64,000 nucleotides of DNA from Treponema sp. OMZ 787 (GTDB lineage: Bacteria > Spirochaetota > Spirochaetia > Treponematales > Treponemataceae), in NCBI RefSeq assembly GCF_024181225.1, contig NZ_CP051198.1, positions 2,356,001 to 2,420,000 of the forward strand, given 5' to 3'. Under the pieces are notes generated by a model. That model had not been told where the DNA came from. It saw only the letters and a program-made list of their open reading frames with translations, and ran no database searches. Shown here piece by piece: positions 9,581-18,682 of the stretch (positions are counted from its first letter, which is position 1; each line of letters starts with the position of its first letter). The position numbers and the translations under genes were made by a program.

Positions 9581-11131
9581 ATGGATAAAAAAAAGAACAA
9601 GGAAGTTTCAGGCTTCCTCAAAGGAGTTGAAAGGATCGGAAATAAATTGCCGCATCCTGCTATGATTTTCTTAATTTTAAGTATCATTGTAATCATTGTC
9701 TCTGCTCTTGCAGAAGCATTCGGAACCCCTGTTACATACTTTGATGCCCGAAAGGGAAAAGAAGTTACTATCGGAGCCTTATCGCTTTTAAACCTTGACG
9801 GTCTTCGCTACATTTTAAACAGTGCAACAAAGAATTTTACAGGCTTTGCACCCTTGGGAACCGTTTTGGTTGCTATGCTCGGTGTAGGTGTTGCAGAGTG
9901 GACAGGACTTATCAATACCTCTCTTAAAAAGCTTCTTTCAGGTGTTCATCCGAGGCTTTTGACTGTTGTTGTCGTTTTTGCAGGTATTATGAGCAATATC
10001 GCTTCCGACGCAGGATATGTTGTAGTTATTCCGCTAGGAGCTATCGTATTTGCCAACGCAGGCCGCCACCCCATGGCTGGTCTTGCAGCTGCCTTTGCCG
10101 GTGTTTCGGGAGGCTTTTCTGCAAACCTTATTCTAGGTACAATCGATCCGCTTTTGACAGGTATCACAACAGAGGCTTTAAACAATGCCGGAATGGATAT
10201 TGCAATTGACCCGACTTGTAACTGGTTCTTTATGATTGCTTCTACTTTTATCCTTACGATTGTCGGAACCTTTGTTACGGAAAGAATCGTAGAAAAAAAC
10301 TTAGGTACATATAGCGGCTCATACAAGCCGGATAATATGCCTATTTCCGATGTTGAAAACAAGGGATTAAAACTTGCCGGTATTTCTATTTTGATTATGG
10401 CCATTATTTTAATTATCGGCTTATTCGGTCTTCCCAAACTTCCAGGACTTGCAGTTTTAAGGGAAATCGATCCTAAAACAGGTCAGAGTTCAATTTCAAA
10501 CTTTATGCACGGCGGTCTTTTACCGGTAATTCTTTTGATGTTCTTAATACCCGGTCTTATTTACGGTAAAAAAACTGGAAAGATTCATAATTCCCATGAC
10601 CTTATCAAGGGAATGACTGAGGCCATGCGCTCGATGGGCGGTTACCTCGTATTGAGCTTTTTCGCAGCACAGTTTGTAAACTACTTCGGAAAGACAAACC
10701 TCGGAACAATCATCTCGGTAAACGGTGCCAACTTCTTAAAGAGCATCGGATTTACAGGTTTGCCGCTTATAATCTCATTCGTTATTATTTCGGCCTTCCT
10801 CAACCTTTTCATGGGTTCGGCTTCTGCAAAGTGGGCTATTATGGCTCCTATCTTTGTTCCCATGATGGTAAACTTAGGTCTTTCACCTGCCTTAACACAG
10901 GTTGCCTACCGAATCGGAGATTCAAGCACAAACCTCATCACACCCTTGATGAGCTACTTTGCAATGATCGTTGTATTTATGAAAAAATACGATGAAGATT
11001 CCGGTCTTGGAACATTGATTTCGACCATGCTGCCCTATTCGATTTTCTTCCTACTTTCATGGATAGGACTCATGATTATCTGGTACGTCTTCGGTCTCCC
11101 CCTAGGCCCCGGAGCATTTATCCACATCTAA
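9581..11131 (+). CDS. AbgT-family transporter (p-aminobenzoyl-glutamate type)
   Basis: This 516-residue inner-membrane protein belongs to the AbgT family, whose members move p-aminobenzoyl-glutamate or act as sulfonamide/antimetabolite exporters. It starts with a short charged tail (KNKEVSGFLKGVERIGNKLPHPAMIF, family-typical), followed by about 12 hydrophobic segments, and shows the characteristic MLGVGVAEWTGL and DSSTNLITPLMSYF blocks. The ATG is eight bases behind AGGAG. It is monocistronic, with its own promoter at 9502-9530 and a strong hairpin terminator at 11160. The substrate cannot be told from sequence; a role in folate-fragment uptake would pair with the 5-formyl-THF cyclo-ligase elsewhere in the window, but that is speculation. 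Confidence 0.9.
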   Translation: MDKKKNKEVSGFLKGVERIGNKLPHPAMIFLILSIIVIIVSALAEAFGTPVTYFDARKGKEVTIGALSLLNLDGLRYILNSATKNFTGFAPLGTVLVAMLGVGVAEWTGLINTSLKKLLSGVHPRLLTVVVVFAGIMSNIASDAGYVVVIPLGAIVFANAGRHPMAGLAAAFAGVSGGFSANLILGTIDPLLTGITTEALNNAGMDIAIDPTCNWFFMIASTFILTIVGTFVTERIVEKNLGTYSGSYKPDNMPISDVENKGLKLAGISILIMAIILIIGLFGLPKLPGLAVLREIDPKTGQSSISNFMHGGLLPVILLMFLIPGLIYGKKTGKIHNSHDLIKGMTEAMRSMGGYLVLSFFAAQFVNYFGKTNLGTIISVNGANFLKSIGFTGLPLIISFVIISAFLNLFMGSASAKWAIMAPIFVPMMVNLGLSPALTQVAYRIGDSSTNLITPLMSYFAMIVVFMKKYDEDSGLGTLISTMLPYSIFFLLSWIGLMIIWYVFGLPLGPGAFIHI

Positions 11132-11159
11132 TCCGTTTTTCGGATTAGCTTAAAACAAA

Positions 11160-11197
11160 ACCGCCCTGCTATCCTTTGGACGGCAGGGTGGTTTTTT
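11160..11197. terminator. bidirectional intrinsic terminator
   Basis: A 10-bp stem (ACCGCCCTGC with GCAGGGTGGT, one G-T pair) is followed by TTTTTT on the plus strand and, on the minus strand, by a TTTTG-type tract. It separates the convergent transporter and C25 peptidase genes. A smaller hairpin, TAATCCG/CGGATTA, lies just before it at 11129-11147. Confidence 0.9.
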
Positions 11198-11224
11198 ATT
11201 TATTTATAAAAGCCGATATAAATC

Positions 11225-13393
11225 TCATCTTGCATCCGTTTTATACACCCGTATCGTATATGTTTTTGTACCCGCTTCGCTGAATTCGGGAGTAACGTAG
11301 ACGGATATCGGATAGTAATACGGATACCCTTCAACGATAGGAATATCTACATCATCACCTTCGATTTTGCATGAAGCCGTACTGCTTGTAGGAACGGCTT
11401 TTACGTGTATACGCTTTACATCCGGGGCAATTTGAATGTCGTAAAGGTATGAAGATTCGGCTGAAGGCTCCAGTACCTTTTCTTCCCCATTAACGGTTAC
11501 CCTTACCGATTTCAAACTTGCGTCCTTACTTTTGGTTGTTTCTTTACGCTCTATTGTAAGGGTATACCGGTTTACGGTAACACCGTCTTCCGCCGTTACC
11601 GTGATTTTAAGCGTATTTAAGCCGGCATTAAGATGATATGTTCCTTCACCGGTAACACGTGCGGCAGGATCGTGTGTTTCTGCCGACACTTTTACAGGAT
11701 TTTCTTCATAGGCGACCGATACCGAATATGCACTTTTATCCTCGGTTACATCAATAGACTTATTACCGACAGTAATGCGCTTTAGTGCCGCAATGCTGCC
11801 TTTTATTCCCGAATTTTCCCGTATTTTTATTTTTTGCGAATGTCCGATATAATTCGGAGCTATTGCATATAAATCGGCATCTCCTGCCTCAACGGTATCG
11901 GGAATGGGCAGCACCGCCTTACCGTCTTCGTTTGCATAACCTGCCGCGATGATTTTTATTCCCTCCGCTGTTTTTCGTGTAACGGCGATTTGCGCTTGGG
12001 GGGCAGTTTGCACTACAAAATTGCGTCCCTTCATAATGCCCTTATCATTTTCAAACGTAAATGTGAGTGCTTTCGGTTTTTGTGTATAGGGCATATAAGT
12101 GGGGTCGCCTAAAAGATTGTAGATTTCTACGGAATATTTTGTTTTATCGCCTACACTGTTGGAAGCGGAGCCGTGACCGAAACGGTACATTGCACGGTGT
12201 CCTGCCTGTAAGGCTTTCCCGATGGTACGAGAGCGATATGCTTTATCCGTGTCTGCACTGTAATAAAGAGAGTCTACAATTCCCGGCTTCTCCGTATTGA
12301 AGCTGTCTTTATTTCCGCACGTCATTACTATGTTATAGTCGGCATAGGATTCCGCCGAAGCTCCGATATAGGCAACGGCTCCGCCGCTCCCGTTATTCAT
12401 AAAAGCTTCGCCGAGTGAATAGTATTGATATGAACCTGAAAGGCAGGTAGAAGCAATAACGATAGGATAGACTTTATTGGTTAAATTGCCTGCATGAGCG
12501 GTTGTAAACTTACCCAGCCAGCTGTCCGGTAAGCCGTGTCCCGTGTACACAACAAAACCTGCACCTTCGTTAATGCGTGCACTTACCTGATTCGGGGAAT
12601 AAATCGACACCGGCTCTACCGTTAATTCGGGATAGGAAGATAAGTAGTTTCCGATAGTTCCTGTTTGAACTCCGTTTACATTATCGGAAGTGCGGATAAC
12701 ACGGGTAACCGGCGGCTCTCCTTCCCTTATTTTTTCTTCCATGTACATTGTTTTATCTATACATGCTTGAAGCTCTTTGAGAGTCGATACGCAAAACCTC
12801 CCGACCGGAGCTTCTTGAAGCCATGCGTCATTATACTCACCTGTTTTGCCGTCATAGCTGCCGTACTCTCCGTCGTATTCACCGTAATAGTAATCGGTAG
12901 GGTGCGGCTTTTTATACACAGTGCTTTCAAATGCCGGCACATACCCCGCAGTACCGGAGGTATGGGATGAAACATGGTCTCCTACCAGTAATACAGCCAT
13001 CATCTTTCCGTTAAGCGTTTTGTAAAAGGTTTTTAATTCTTGCCGGATTGCTTCTGCACTCTTTCCCTTGGCGGCTATAAGAGTTACTTCATGGCCTTGC
13101 TTTATTTTATGCTCTCTGTATGTTTTTAAAGCAGCCGATTCCGTAAAAAGCGGGGCGGATACAATAACAAGATGCGGAATCCCTTGCGTTACATCTTTGG
13201 GCTTTATGGGGTTCACCGTATCGGGTACCGTATCTTCTTTACCCTGCGGCTGCGGAGTTTCCTTCGGTTCTTTGGAGCCGGGCTTATTTTCGGCAGTGTT
13301 GCCTGTAGAAGGCTGAACCGGTATTACAGGGTTGTTGCAGCTAAAAAGTAAGGCTGCCGATAAAACGAAAATCGAAAATCTTAATGTATTCAT
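11225..13393 (-). CDS. C25 (gingipain-like) cysteine peptidase lipoprotein with two cadherin-like domains
   Basis: The start at ATG 13393 follows AAGGAT and gives a lipoprotein signal (MNTLRFSIFVLSAALLFSC), so the 722-residue protein should be membrane-anchored by lipid. After a Pro/Lys-rich linker, residues about 75-440 match peptidase family C25: VIVSAPLF near the start, the catalytic His in VVYTGHGLPDSW (about 287) and the catalytic Cys in VIASTCLSG (about 314). Two cadherin-like beta-sandwich repeats close the protein (about 535-625 and 628-722). Gingipains cleave after Arg or Lys; specificity here is unknown. No type IX secretion tail is seen, as expected for a spirochete. The insertion sequence lies just upstream of its probable promoter. 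Confidence 0.85.
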   Translation of the reverse strand: MNTLRFSIFVLSAALLFSCNNPVIPVQPSTGNTAENKPGSKEPKETPQPQGKEDTVPDTVNPIKPKDVTQGIPHLVIVSAPLFTESAALKTYREHKIKQGHEVTLIAAKGKSAEAIRQELKTFYKTLNGKMMAVLLVGDHVSSHTSGTAGYVPAFESTVYKKPHPTDYYYGEYDGEYGSYDGKTGEYNDAWLQEAPVGRFCVSTLKELQACIDKTMYMEEKIREGEPPVTRVIRTSDNVNGVQTGTIGNYLSSYPELTVEPVSIYSPNQVSARINEGAGFVVYTGHGLPDSWLGKFTTAHAGNLTNKVYPIVIASTCLSGSYQYYSLGEAFMNNGSGGAVAYIGASAESYADYNIVMTCGNKDSFNTEKPGIVDSLYYSADTDKAYRSRTIGKALQAGHRAMYRFGHGSASNSVGDKTKYSVEIYNLLGDPTYMPYTQKPKALTFTFENDKGIMKGRNFVVQTAPQAQIAVTRKTAEGIKIIAAGYANEDGKAVLPIPDTVEAGDADLYAIAPNYIGHSQKIKIRENSGIKGSIAALKRITVGNKSIDVTEDKSAYSVSVAYEENPVKVSAETHDPAARVTGEGTYHLNAGLNTLKITVTAEDGVTVNRYTLTIERKETTKSKDASLKSVRVTVNGEEKVLEPSAESSYLYDIQIAPDVKRIHVKAVPTSSTASCKIEGDDVDIPIVEGYPYYYPISVYVTPEFSEAGTKTYTIRVYKTDAR

Positions 13394-13517
13394 ACATATA
13401 ATCCTTGCGGTCTTTGTTACATTCAAAGAACATGAACTATAAACGATCTTTTAGTTTCAAAAACCGATTCAGTATCCATATATTTATAATTTTGTCAAGC
13501 AGGTGCTTTGTAATATG

Positions 13518-13533
13518 CACGGCTTACGCATGA
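13518..13533 (+). repeat. left terminal inverted repeat of the IS
   Basis: Sixteen bases identical to the reverse complement of 14664-14679. Confidence 0.97.
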
Positions 13534-13557
13534 AAAAAAATAGCCGATATTTAAAGT

Positions 13558-14658
13558 ATGAAAACATTAAAAGAATATTTTAACGAACTTAATGATAATC
13601 GTCAGTCTGGCAAAGTAAAGCATCTAATCAGCGAAATATTGGTAATAGCACTGTGTGCTGTTTGTAGCGGAGTTCAAACTATATTTGAAATAGGGGAATT
13701 TGCCGAAGTAAAAAAGGATTGGCTAAAAAATGAGGTAGGACTATTGTTAGAAAATGGAGTTCCTTCGCACGACACCATAGGAAGAGTCCTTGCGATGATT
13801 AATCCCAAACAATTTCAAAACCTTTTTATCTCGTGGATTGAACAATCCCTTAATATTCCAGCAGGTTCATACATTCACATTGATGGAAAAACATTACGTG
13901 GAAGTGCAAGTGAACAAAGTAGAGGTATTCATTTGGTAAGTGCATTTGCTCACGAAGCGGGAGTTGTACTAGGACAAATAAAATGTGCTGAAAAATCGAA
14001 TGAAATCACAGCAATTCCTGAACTCCTTAACCTTTTAAAACTAAAAAGCTCGATAATTACTATAGATGCCATGGGTTGTCAAAAAGAAATAGCAAAAGAA
14101 ATCACAAAGAAAAAATGTGATTATGTATTGGCTCTAAAAGAAAATCAGCCGGCAGCGTATAATGATGTAAAAGATTATTTTTCTATAGAAGATAAAGACT
14201 TTCAAAACACACTTTTAAGATTTGAAACCTTGGATATCGGGCATGGCAGAGAAGAAAAAAGAGAATACTTTCTTTCAACTAATATAAACTGGTTTGCAGA
14301 TAAGAATAAATGGGCAAATTTAAAGAGTTTTGGAATGGTCAAAAGCACTGTAAGGTGCAAAGGCAAACAATACAGTGAAAAGCGTTACTTTATTAGCAGT
14401 ATAGAGGATATAAATGAGTTTGTAACAGCTGTAAGAACACATTGGACAATAGAAAACACCTTACACTGGTCGCTGGATGTAATATTTAGAGACGATGAAT
14501 GTCAAATCAGGGAAAAAAATACTGCTGAAAACATAGCAATTTTAAGGAGGATTTGCTTTAATCGAATGAAAATGTATCAAAACGGTAAAACTCTGAAAAG
14601 GAAGAAAATGCTTTGTACTTTTGATGACTCCTTTAGGTTTAATGTTTTATTTAGCTAA
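13558..14658 (+). CDS. ISAs1-family transposase
   Basis: The 366-residue DDE transposase moves the surrounding element by cut-and-paste or copy. It begins with the family's N-terminal block (LKEYFNELNDNRQSGKVKHLI) and the DUF-type helical part. The catalytic segment shows HIDGKTLRGS (first Asp), IITIDAMGCQKEI (second Asp) and WTIENTLHWSLDVIFRDD (Glu region), followed by the conserved NTAENIAILRRI. The gene fills nearly the whole element, starting 24 bases inside the left repeat and ending five bases before the right one. Length matches complete family members (about 370). Confidence 0.96.
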   Translation: MKTLKEYFNELNDNRQSGKVKHLISEILVIALCAVCSGVQTIFEIGEFAEVKKDWLKNEVGLLLENGVPSHDTIGRVLAMINPKQFQNLFISWIEQSLNIPAGSYIHIDGKTLRGSASEQSRGIHLVSAFAHEAGVVLGQIKCAEKSNEITAIPELLNLLKLKSSIITIDAMGCQKEIAKEITKKKCDYVLALKENQPAAYNDVKDYFSIEDKDFQNTLLRFETLDIGHGREEKREYFLSTNINWFADKNKWANLKSFGMVKSTVRCKGKQYSEKRYFISSIEDINEFVTAVRTHWTIENTLHWSLDVIFRDDECQIREKNTAENIAILRRICFNRMKMYQNGKTLKRKKMLCTFDDSFRFNVLFS

Positions 14659-14663
14659 GGAAT

Positions 14664-14679
14664 TCATGCGTAAGCCGTG
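14664..14679 (-). repeat. right terminal inverted repeat of the IS
   Basis: TCATGCGTAAGCCGTG, the exact complement of the left end, followed by the second copy of the 10-bp target duplication (14680-14689). Confidence 0.97.
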
Positions 14680-14834
14680 TTGTAATATGCTGAAAATATG
14701 GCAATTTTAACGAGCGGCATAAAGCATTGTGGAAGACGGGCTAATTCTTAATCACTCATACCCTCTTTATTTTTTGTGAAAAACAGCTATAATGTAGAAG
14801 TTAGATATTTTATAAGGATTAAACATATAGAAGC

Positions 14835-15149
14835 ATGATTACAAAATCTAATCTTCGGAACGTATTAAAAAAATTAGGGTTTTCTCAATCGGATTCAAGT
14901 TTTACAAAGCATTTTGAAAACCATAATTGAGAAATTCGAGTTGATTTTTCCGGCGAAACACATACACCGTTTTATCCTACCGATCACTGCGGCGTTTTAC
15001 GGCTTCTTACTGTGCAAGCCGCTCCTATTGAAGAGCAGATACTTGCACTACAGAAAATCGAAACCTACGAAGCCGCCATCACCGCCGCAAAATCGGTACT
15101 GTCCGTTTGTGCAGATAAGAAAAAAATGATATTAGAGAAGTGGTTATGA
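14835..15149 (+). pseudogene. remnant of a type I restriction-modification methylase (HsdM-like)
   Basis: From ATG 14835 the frame reads MITKSNLRNVLKKLGFSQ..., like the N-terminus of type I methylase subunits. It hits an in-frame TGA at 14928-14930, continues as EIRVDFSGET, then jumps to TDHCGVLRLLTVQAAPIEEQI and ends KKKMILEKWL at a TGA (15147-15149). The last part resembles the end of a type I methylase or specificity protein (EKIEKYE...ILEKWL pattern). Both ends of a roughly 600-residue gene therefore seem joined with the catalytic middle deleted and a nonsense codon added. A TATAAT at 14788 may be its old promoter. Family assignment is from memory of the end motifs and moderately sure. 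Confidence 0.6.
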
Positions 15150-15180
15150 GAAGGAATATTAGAAATAGGAGATAGTAAAG

Positions 15181-17535
15181 ATGATAAAAAAAATAAAATC
15201 TATCCGCAAAATAGCTGTCTACGAAAATTTTGATTGGGATAACTCGGTAAAAGATAAAAATGGAAAAATTGAAGAATTCAAAAAAATTAATATTTTCTTT
15301 GGAAGAAATTATTCAGGAAAAACAACTTTATCACGAATAATTCGAGCTTTAGAGACAGGAACTATTTCTGAAAAATACGGCAACTATAAACAATTTGCAG
15401 TTAGTATTGATGATAAGACAGTAACACAAGAAAATCCGCTTGAACATACAAAAGTTATACGTGTTTTCAATGAAGATTTTGTTAGGGAGAATATTTCTTT
15501 TCCATACAATGACGATGGTAATATAAAATCATTCGCTATAATGGGAGATAGCAATAATGAAATCCAAAGCAAAATTAATGAAATAATTGCAGAATTAGGA
15601 ACTAACGATGAGGGAGAAAATAAAACCGGACTTTACAGAGAGCAAGAACTTGCTAATGAACAGTTTAAGCAAGCAAATCAGAATCTTGAAAAAGAGGAAA
15701 AAGAATTAAATAATGAATTATCAAATAAAGCAAGTGGTGATCGGCAACATTCTATCAAGTATCGCTCTGACTTGTATGGTGATCAAAATTATAACATAAA
15801 CAAGTTAAAAGCTGATATAATATGTGTTCTTGCAGAGAATTTTATCCCTATTTCTGATGAGGATAAAGAGCAGAAAATAAAATTATTACACGAAACAACA
15901 AAAGCTATTATTCCGAATATAAAAGTTCTGGATATAGATTTTACTGAGCTATTAGTAAGAAGTAAAAAACTTATAGAACAAGATGTTATCAAAAAAGAAG
16001 ATATTACGGAGTTAATCAGTAATGACTTAATTAATTGGGCTAAAAGAGGAAAAGAATTACATCAAAAAGGGAATCGGTGTGCTTTCTGTGGAAATATAAT
16101 CACTGATACCAGATGGAATTCTTTAAATAATTATTTTGATTCGACAATAGAAATTTTAGAAAGAAATATTGACGCCTTAATAGTTGAATTAGAAAATAAT
16201 CGACAGCGAATTGATTCGATTACTATAAATGAAAGCCTATTTTATTCTTTTTTTCAAAGAGACTTACAAAATTTAAATTTACAACAAGTTAAAGACAATG
16301 CAAAAAAAGCAGTACTGGAATTAGAAGATCAATTATTGGCCAAAAAAGCGAGCTTATTTGAAAACAAAAAAATAACCCCTCCTACTGATTTTTCAAATGA
16401 ATTTAATCAATTTATAAATGACTATAACAGAATAGCTAAAGAAAATAATAGTTATTCAGATGAATTACAAGTAAAACAAACAAATGCAAAACAGGAGTTA
16501 AGATTAAAAGAAGTATATGATTTTTTGAGTAAAATTGGATATAAAAAAACTGTCGAAAAGATTGAACAATTAAAGCTAGAAAAAAATAAAAAAGAAGATG
16601 AAAAAAGAGCTAAAGATATTTTAATTCATTCAAAAGAAGAAGAAATAACGAAATTTAAAAATAAAATGAATGATGAAGAAAAAGGAGCAAAAAAAGTAAA
16701 AGAATATTTATATACTTTTTTTGGTAATCAACATATTTCACTTGAAGCCGAGAAGGATATGGAGACTGATTCGCATTATAAATTTTTAATATTTAGAGAT
16801 GGGGTTCCTGCCTATAATCTGAGTGAAGGAGAATGCAGGCTTATTGCTTTTTGTTATTTTATGGCAAAATTAGAAGATACTGCGACATCAGGAAAGAAAC
16901 CGATTATATGGATAGATGATCCGATTTCAAGTTTAGATAGTAATCATATATTTTTTGTATATTCAATGATTTATCAAAAAATAATAGCCGATGAAAATTA
17001 TGAGCAGTTATTTATATCAACACATAATTTAACTTTTTTAAAATACTTAAAAAGATTAAAAGGAAAAAAGCTATACTTATGCGTGAATAGACAAAATAAC
17101 GAGTCTATTCTCGAAAAAATGCCTAAATACTTGGAAGAATATGTAACTGAGTTTAATTATTTATTTAAACAAATTTACGAATGCGCGCATGTCAACGAGA
17201 TAAAAGATAATAACTATTCAATTTTTTATAACTTTGGAAACAACGCAAGAAAATTTCTTGAAATTTATCTCTATTATAAATTTCCTGATATGTATAATTG
17301 CGATAAAGATGAATCTGTCCAGGAAAAAAGAAGAAAAAAATTTTTTGGTGATGGAATAGAGTCAATATATACAAATAGGCTAGTAAATGAATATTCTCAC
17401 TTATGCGGTACATTTGAACGAGGCGAAATGCCTGTTGATGTTCCAGAGATGCGGGCTGTGGCAAATTTAATATTAAACACAATAGAAACAAGAGACAAAG
17501 AACAATATGATGCCTTAGTCAATAGTATAAATTAA
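15181..17535 (+). CDS. rloC: RloC-like anticodon nuclease (AAA_13, wobble-nucleotide-excising tRNase)
   Basis: RloC cuts and removes the wobble nucleotide of a tRNA when a phage or DNA damage disturbs the cell, stopping translation. The 784-residue protein has Walker A GRNYSGKT (41-48), a long coiled coil interrupted by CAFC at about 300-303 (a zinc-hook position as in RloC), an ABC signature-like LSEGE, Walker B IIWIDDPISSLDS (about 574-588) and FISTHN. The C-terminus keeps the nuclease triad of the PrrC/RloC family: R690-x3-E694 and H740 in NEYSH. AGGAGA precedes the ATG. It follows a type I methylase remnant by 31 bases; PrrC-type nucleases are normally guarded by such systems. Base composition is more AT-rich than neighbours, which suggests transfer. 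Confidence 0.88.
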   Translation: MIKKIKSIRKIAVYENFDWDNSVKDKNGKIEEFKKINIFFGRNYSGKTTLSRIIRALETGTISEKYGNYKQFAVSIDDKTVTQENPLEHTKVIRVFNEDFVRENISFPYNDDGNIKSFAIMGDSNNEIQSKINEIIAELGTNDEGENKTGLYREQELANEQFKQANQNLEKEEKELNNELSNKASGDRQHSIKYRSDLYGDQNYNINKLKADIICVLAENFIPISDEDKEQKIKLLHETTKAIIPNIKVLDIDFTELLVRSKKLIEQDVIKKEDITELISNDLINWAKRGKELHQKGNRCAFCGNIITDTRWNSLNNYFDSTIEILERNIDALIVELENNRQRIDSITINESLFYSFFQRDLQNLNLQQVKDNAKKAVLELEDQLLAKKASLFENKKITPPTDFSNEFNQFINDYNRIAKENNSYSDELQVKQTNAKQELRLKEVYDFLSKIGYKKTVEKIEQLKLEKNKKEDEKRAKDILIHSKEEEITKFKNKMNDEEKGAKKVKEYLYTFFGNQHISLEAEKDMETDSHYKFLIFRDGVPAYNLSEGECRLIAFCYFMAKLEDTATSGKKPIIWIDDPISSLDSNHIFFVYSMIYQKIIADENYEQLFISTHNLTFLKYLKRLKGKKLYLCVNRQNNESILEKMPKYLEEYVTEFNYLFKQIYECAHVNEIKDNNYSIFYNFGNNARKFLEIYLYYKFPDMYNCDKDESVQEKRRKKFFGDGIESIYTNRLVNEYSHLCGTFERGEMPVDVPEMRAVANLILNTIETRDKEQYDALVNSIN

Positions 17536-17556
17536 TTTTTCAATACACAAAACCTT

Positions 17557-17955
17557 ATGACCTTAACAAAAAACTTTATTACACAAGAAATGCCTAAAGA
17601 ATTTGAGGTTTCAAAAGCCGACCAAATTGACCTTTTAAATAAATCTTTGTCTTTTTTTAAAGGAAACGACGATTTCGATATCGACGATTTTACCAACGAA
17701 GTTATGACAGATCCCGAGACAATCGAAAAATTTCGGCAGTATAAAAAACGCAGCGAAGATGAAAGCGGTATTTCAGTAGACAATCAATTTCAGGTTTCAG
17801 AAGCGGCTCGGAAAAAACAACAAAGGTCTTTTAAACGGGTTATTCAACTCGATAAAAAAATTCAAATTGTTATTTCAGGTAACCGCAAAAACATCGAACA
17901 AGGTACGGATAAAAAAGGTAAGTTTTATAAGGTGTATTACAGCGAAGAACAGTAA
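17557..17955 (+). pseudogene. C-terminal fragment of a nucleoid-associated protein (NdpA/YejK family)
   Basis: The 132 residues match only the last third of the roughly 340-residue NdpA family: KNFITQEMPKEFEVSKADQIDLLNKS near the start and the ending RVIQLDKKIQIVISGNRKNIEQG...FYKVYYSEE. The in-frame codons just before the ATG (NTQNL) still fit the family, then a stop intervenes, so the N-terminal two thirds have been lost. No ribosome site is visible before the ATG. It lies 21 bases behind the RloC-like gene and probably marks the right side of a decayed island. Whether any protein is made is uncertain. Confidence 0.7.
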
Positions 17956-18131
17956 GCTGCCTAAATTACAGCTATAATTGCCGGGACATGATAAGCTCCT
18001 CATTATCCTAAAACTATTTTGAAAAAACAGGAATTATTATTTCGGTCAGCCGTAAAACATCGGTTTTGTTTATGTCTTTGGCTGCCATGCCGAAAATTAG
18101 AATTGATAGAAGTAGATGAATGGGGGTGTTA

Positions 18132-18581
18132 ATGAAGATAGAACGCTTAACTGAAAATAATGTTGATTTATACCTTGAATATCTAAAAAAAGCTATGTCT
18201 CTTGAACCGAATTTGATGGTTGCGGAATACATAGATGAAATAGGAATTCGAAATAGAGTTCGCGATGATTTTTACATGAATACTACATCGTTACTTGCTA
18301 TAGTTGATAATAGTGTAGTAGGCAGAATTGAATATCATTTTTATGGATGTATGCAAGATGGTTACCGGATGGCATATGTAGATTGGATTTATGTGTTACC
18401 TGAGTTCAGACATCAAGGCATAGCACGGCAGTTGTTCGAGGAATTTGAAAAAGATTGTATAAAGAATAGGATAAATCAGTTTTATTTGATAAGAGCAACT
18501 AACAGCAATGCAGATAAGTTTTATTGCAGTTTTGAAAGCGTCTCTTTCAGCGAAGCCCCCTTGTTGCGAAAAGATTTATAG
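18132..18581 (+). CDS. GNAT-family N-acetyltransferase
   Basis: The 149-residue protein transfers an acetyl group from acetyl-CoA to an unknown amine. The acetyl-CoA loop is seen in VLPEFRHQGIARQLFEEFE (Q-x-x-G-x-A), after the beta-strand MAYVDWIYV. The C-terminal strand FYLIRATNSNADKFY ends in a family-typical region. I chose ATG 18132, which follows GGGGGTG, rather than the in-frame ATG at 18120, which has no ribosome site. It stands alone on the plus strand between the truncated nucleoid-protein gene and a large hairpin. The substrate cannot be inferred. Confidence 0.85.
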   Translation: MKIERLTENNVDLYLEYLKKAMSLEPNLMVAEYIDEIGIRNRVRDDFYMNTTSLLAIVDNSVVGRIEYHFYGCMQDGYRMAYVDWIYVLPEFRHQGIARQLFEEFEKDCIKNRINQFYLIRATNSNADKFYCSFESVSFSEAPLLRKDL

Positions 18582-18682
18582 ACTTGCACAGTTTGTGCCT
18601 CAACAGCTCTGTCTTGATAACTAATTCTGATTCACATATCATAAAGGAAGCTGCTTTGATACCGCAACCCAATTAAGCATAT

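Larger units (their letters stand above)
13518..14679 (+). mobile_element. complete ISAs1-family insertion sequence, 1162 bp
   Basis: The element is bounded by perfect 16-bp inverted repeats CACGGCTTACGCATGA (13518-13533) and its complement (14664-14679), and flanked by a perfect 10-bp direct repeat TTGTAATATG (13508-13517 and 14680-14689). It contains one intact transposase gene. Perfect ends, perfect target duplication and an uninterrupted reading frame point to a recent and possibly active insertion into an intergenic stretch. Confidence 0.97.
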
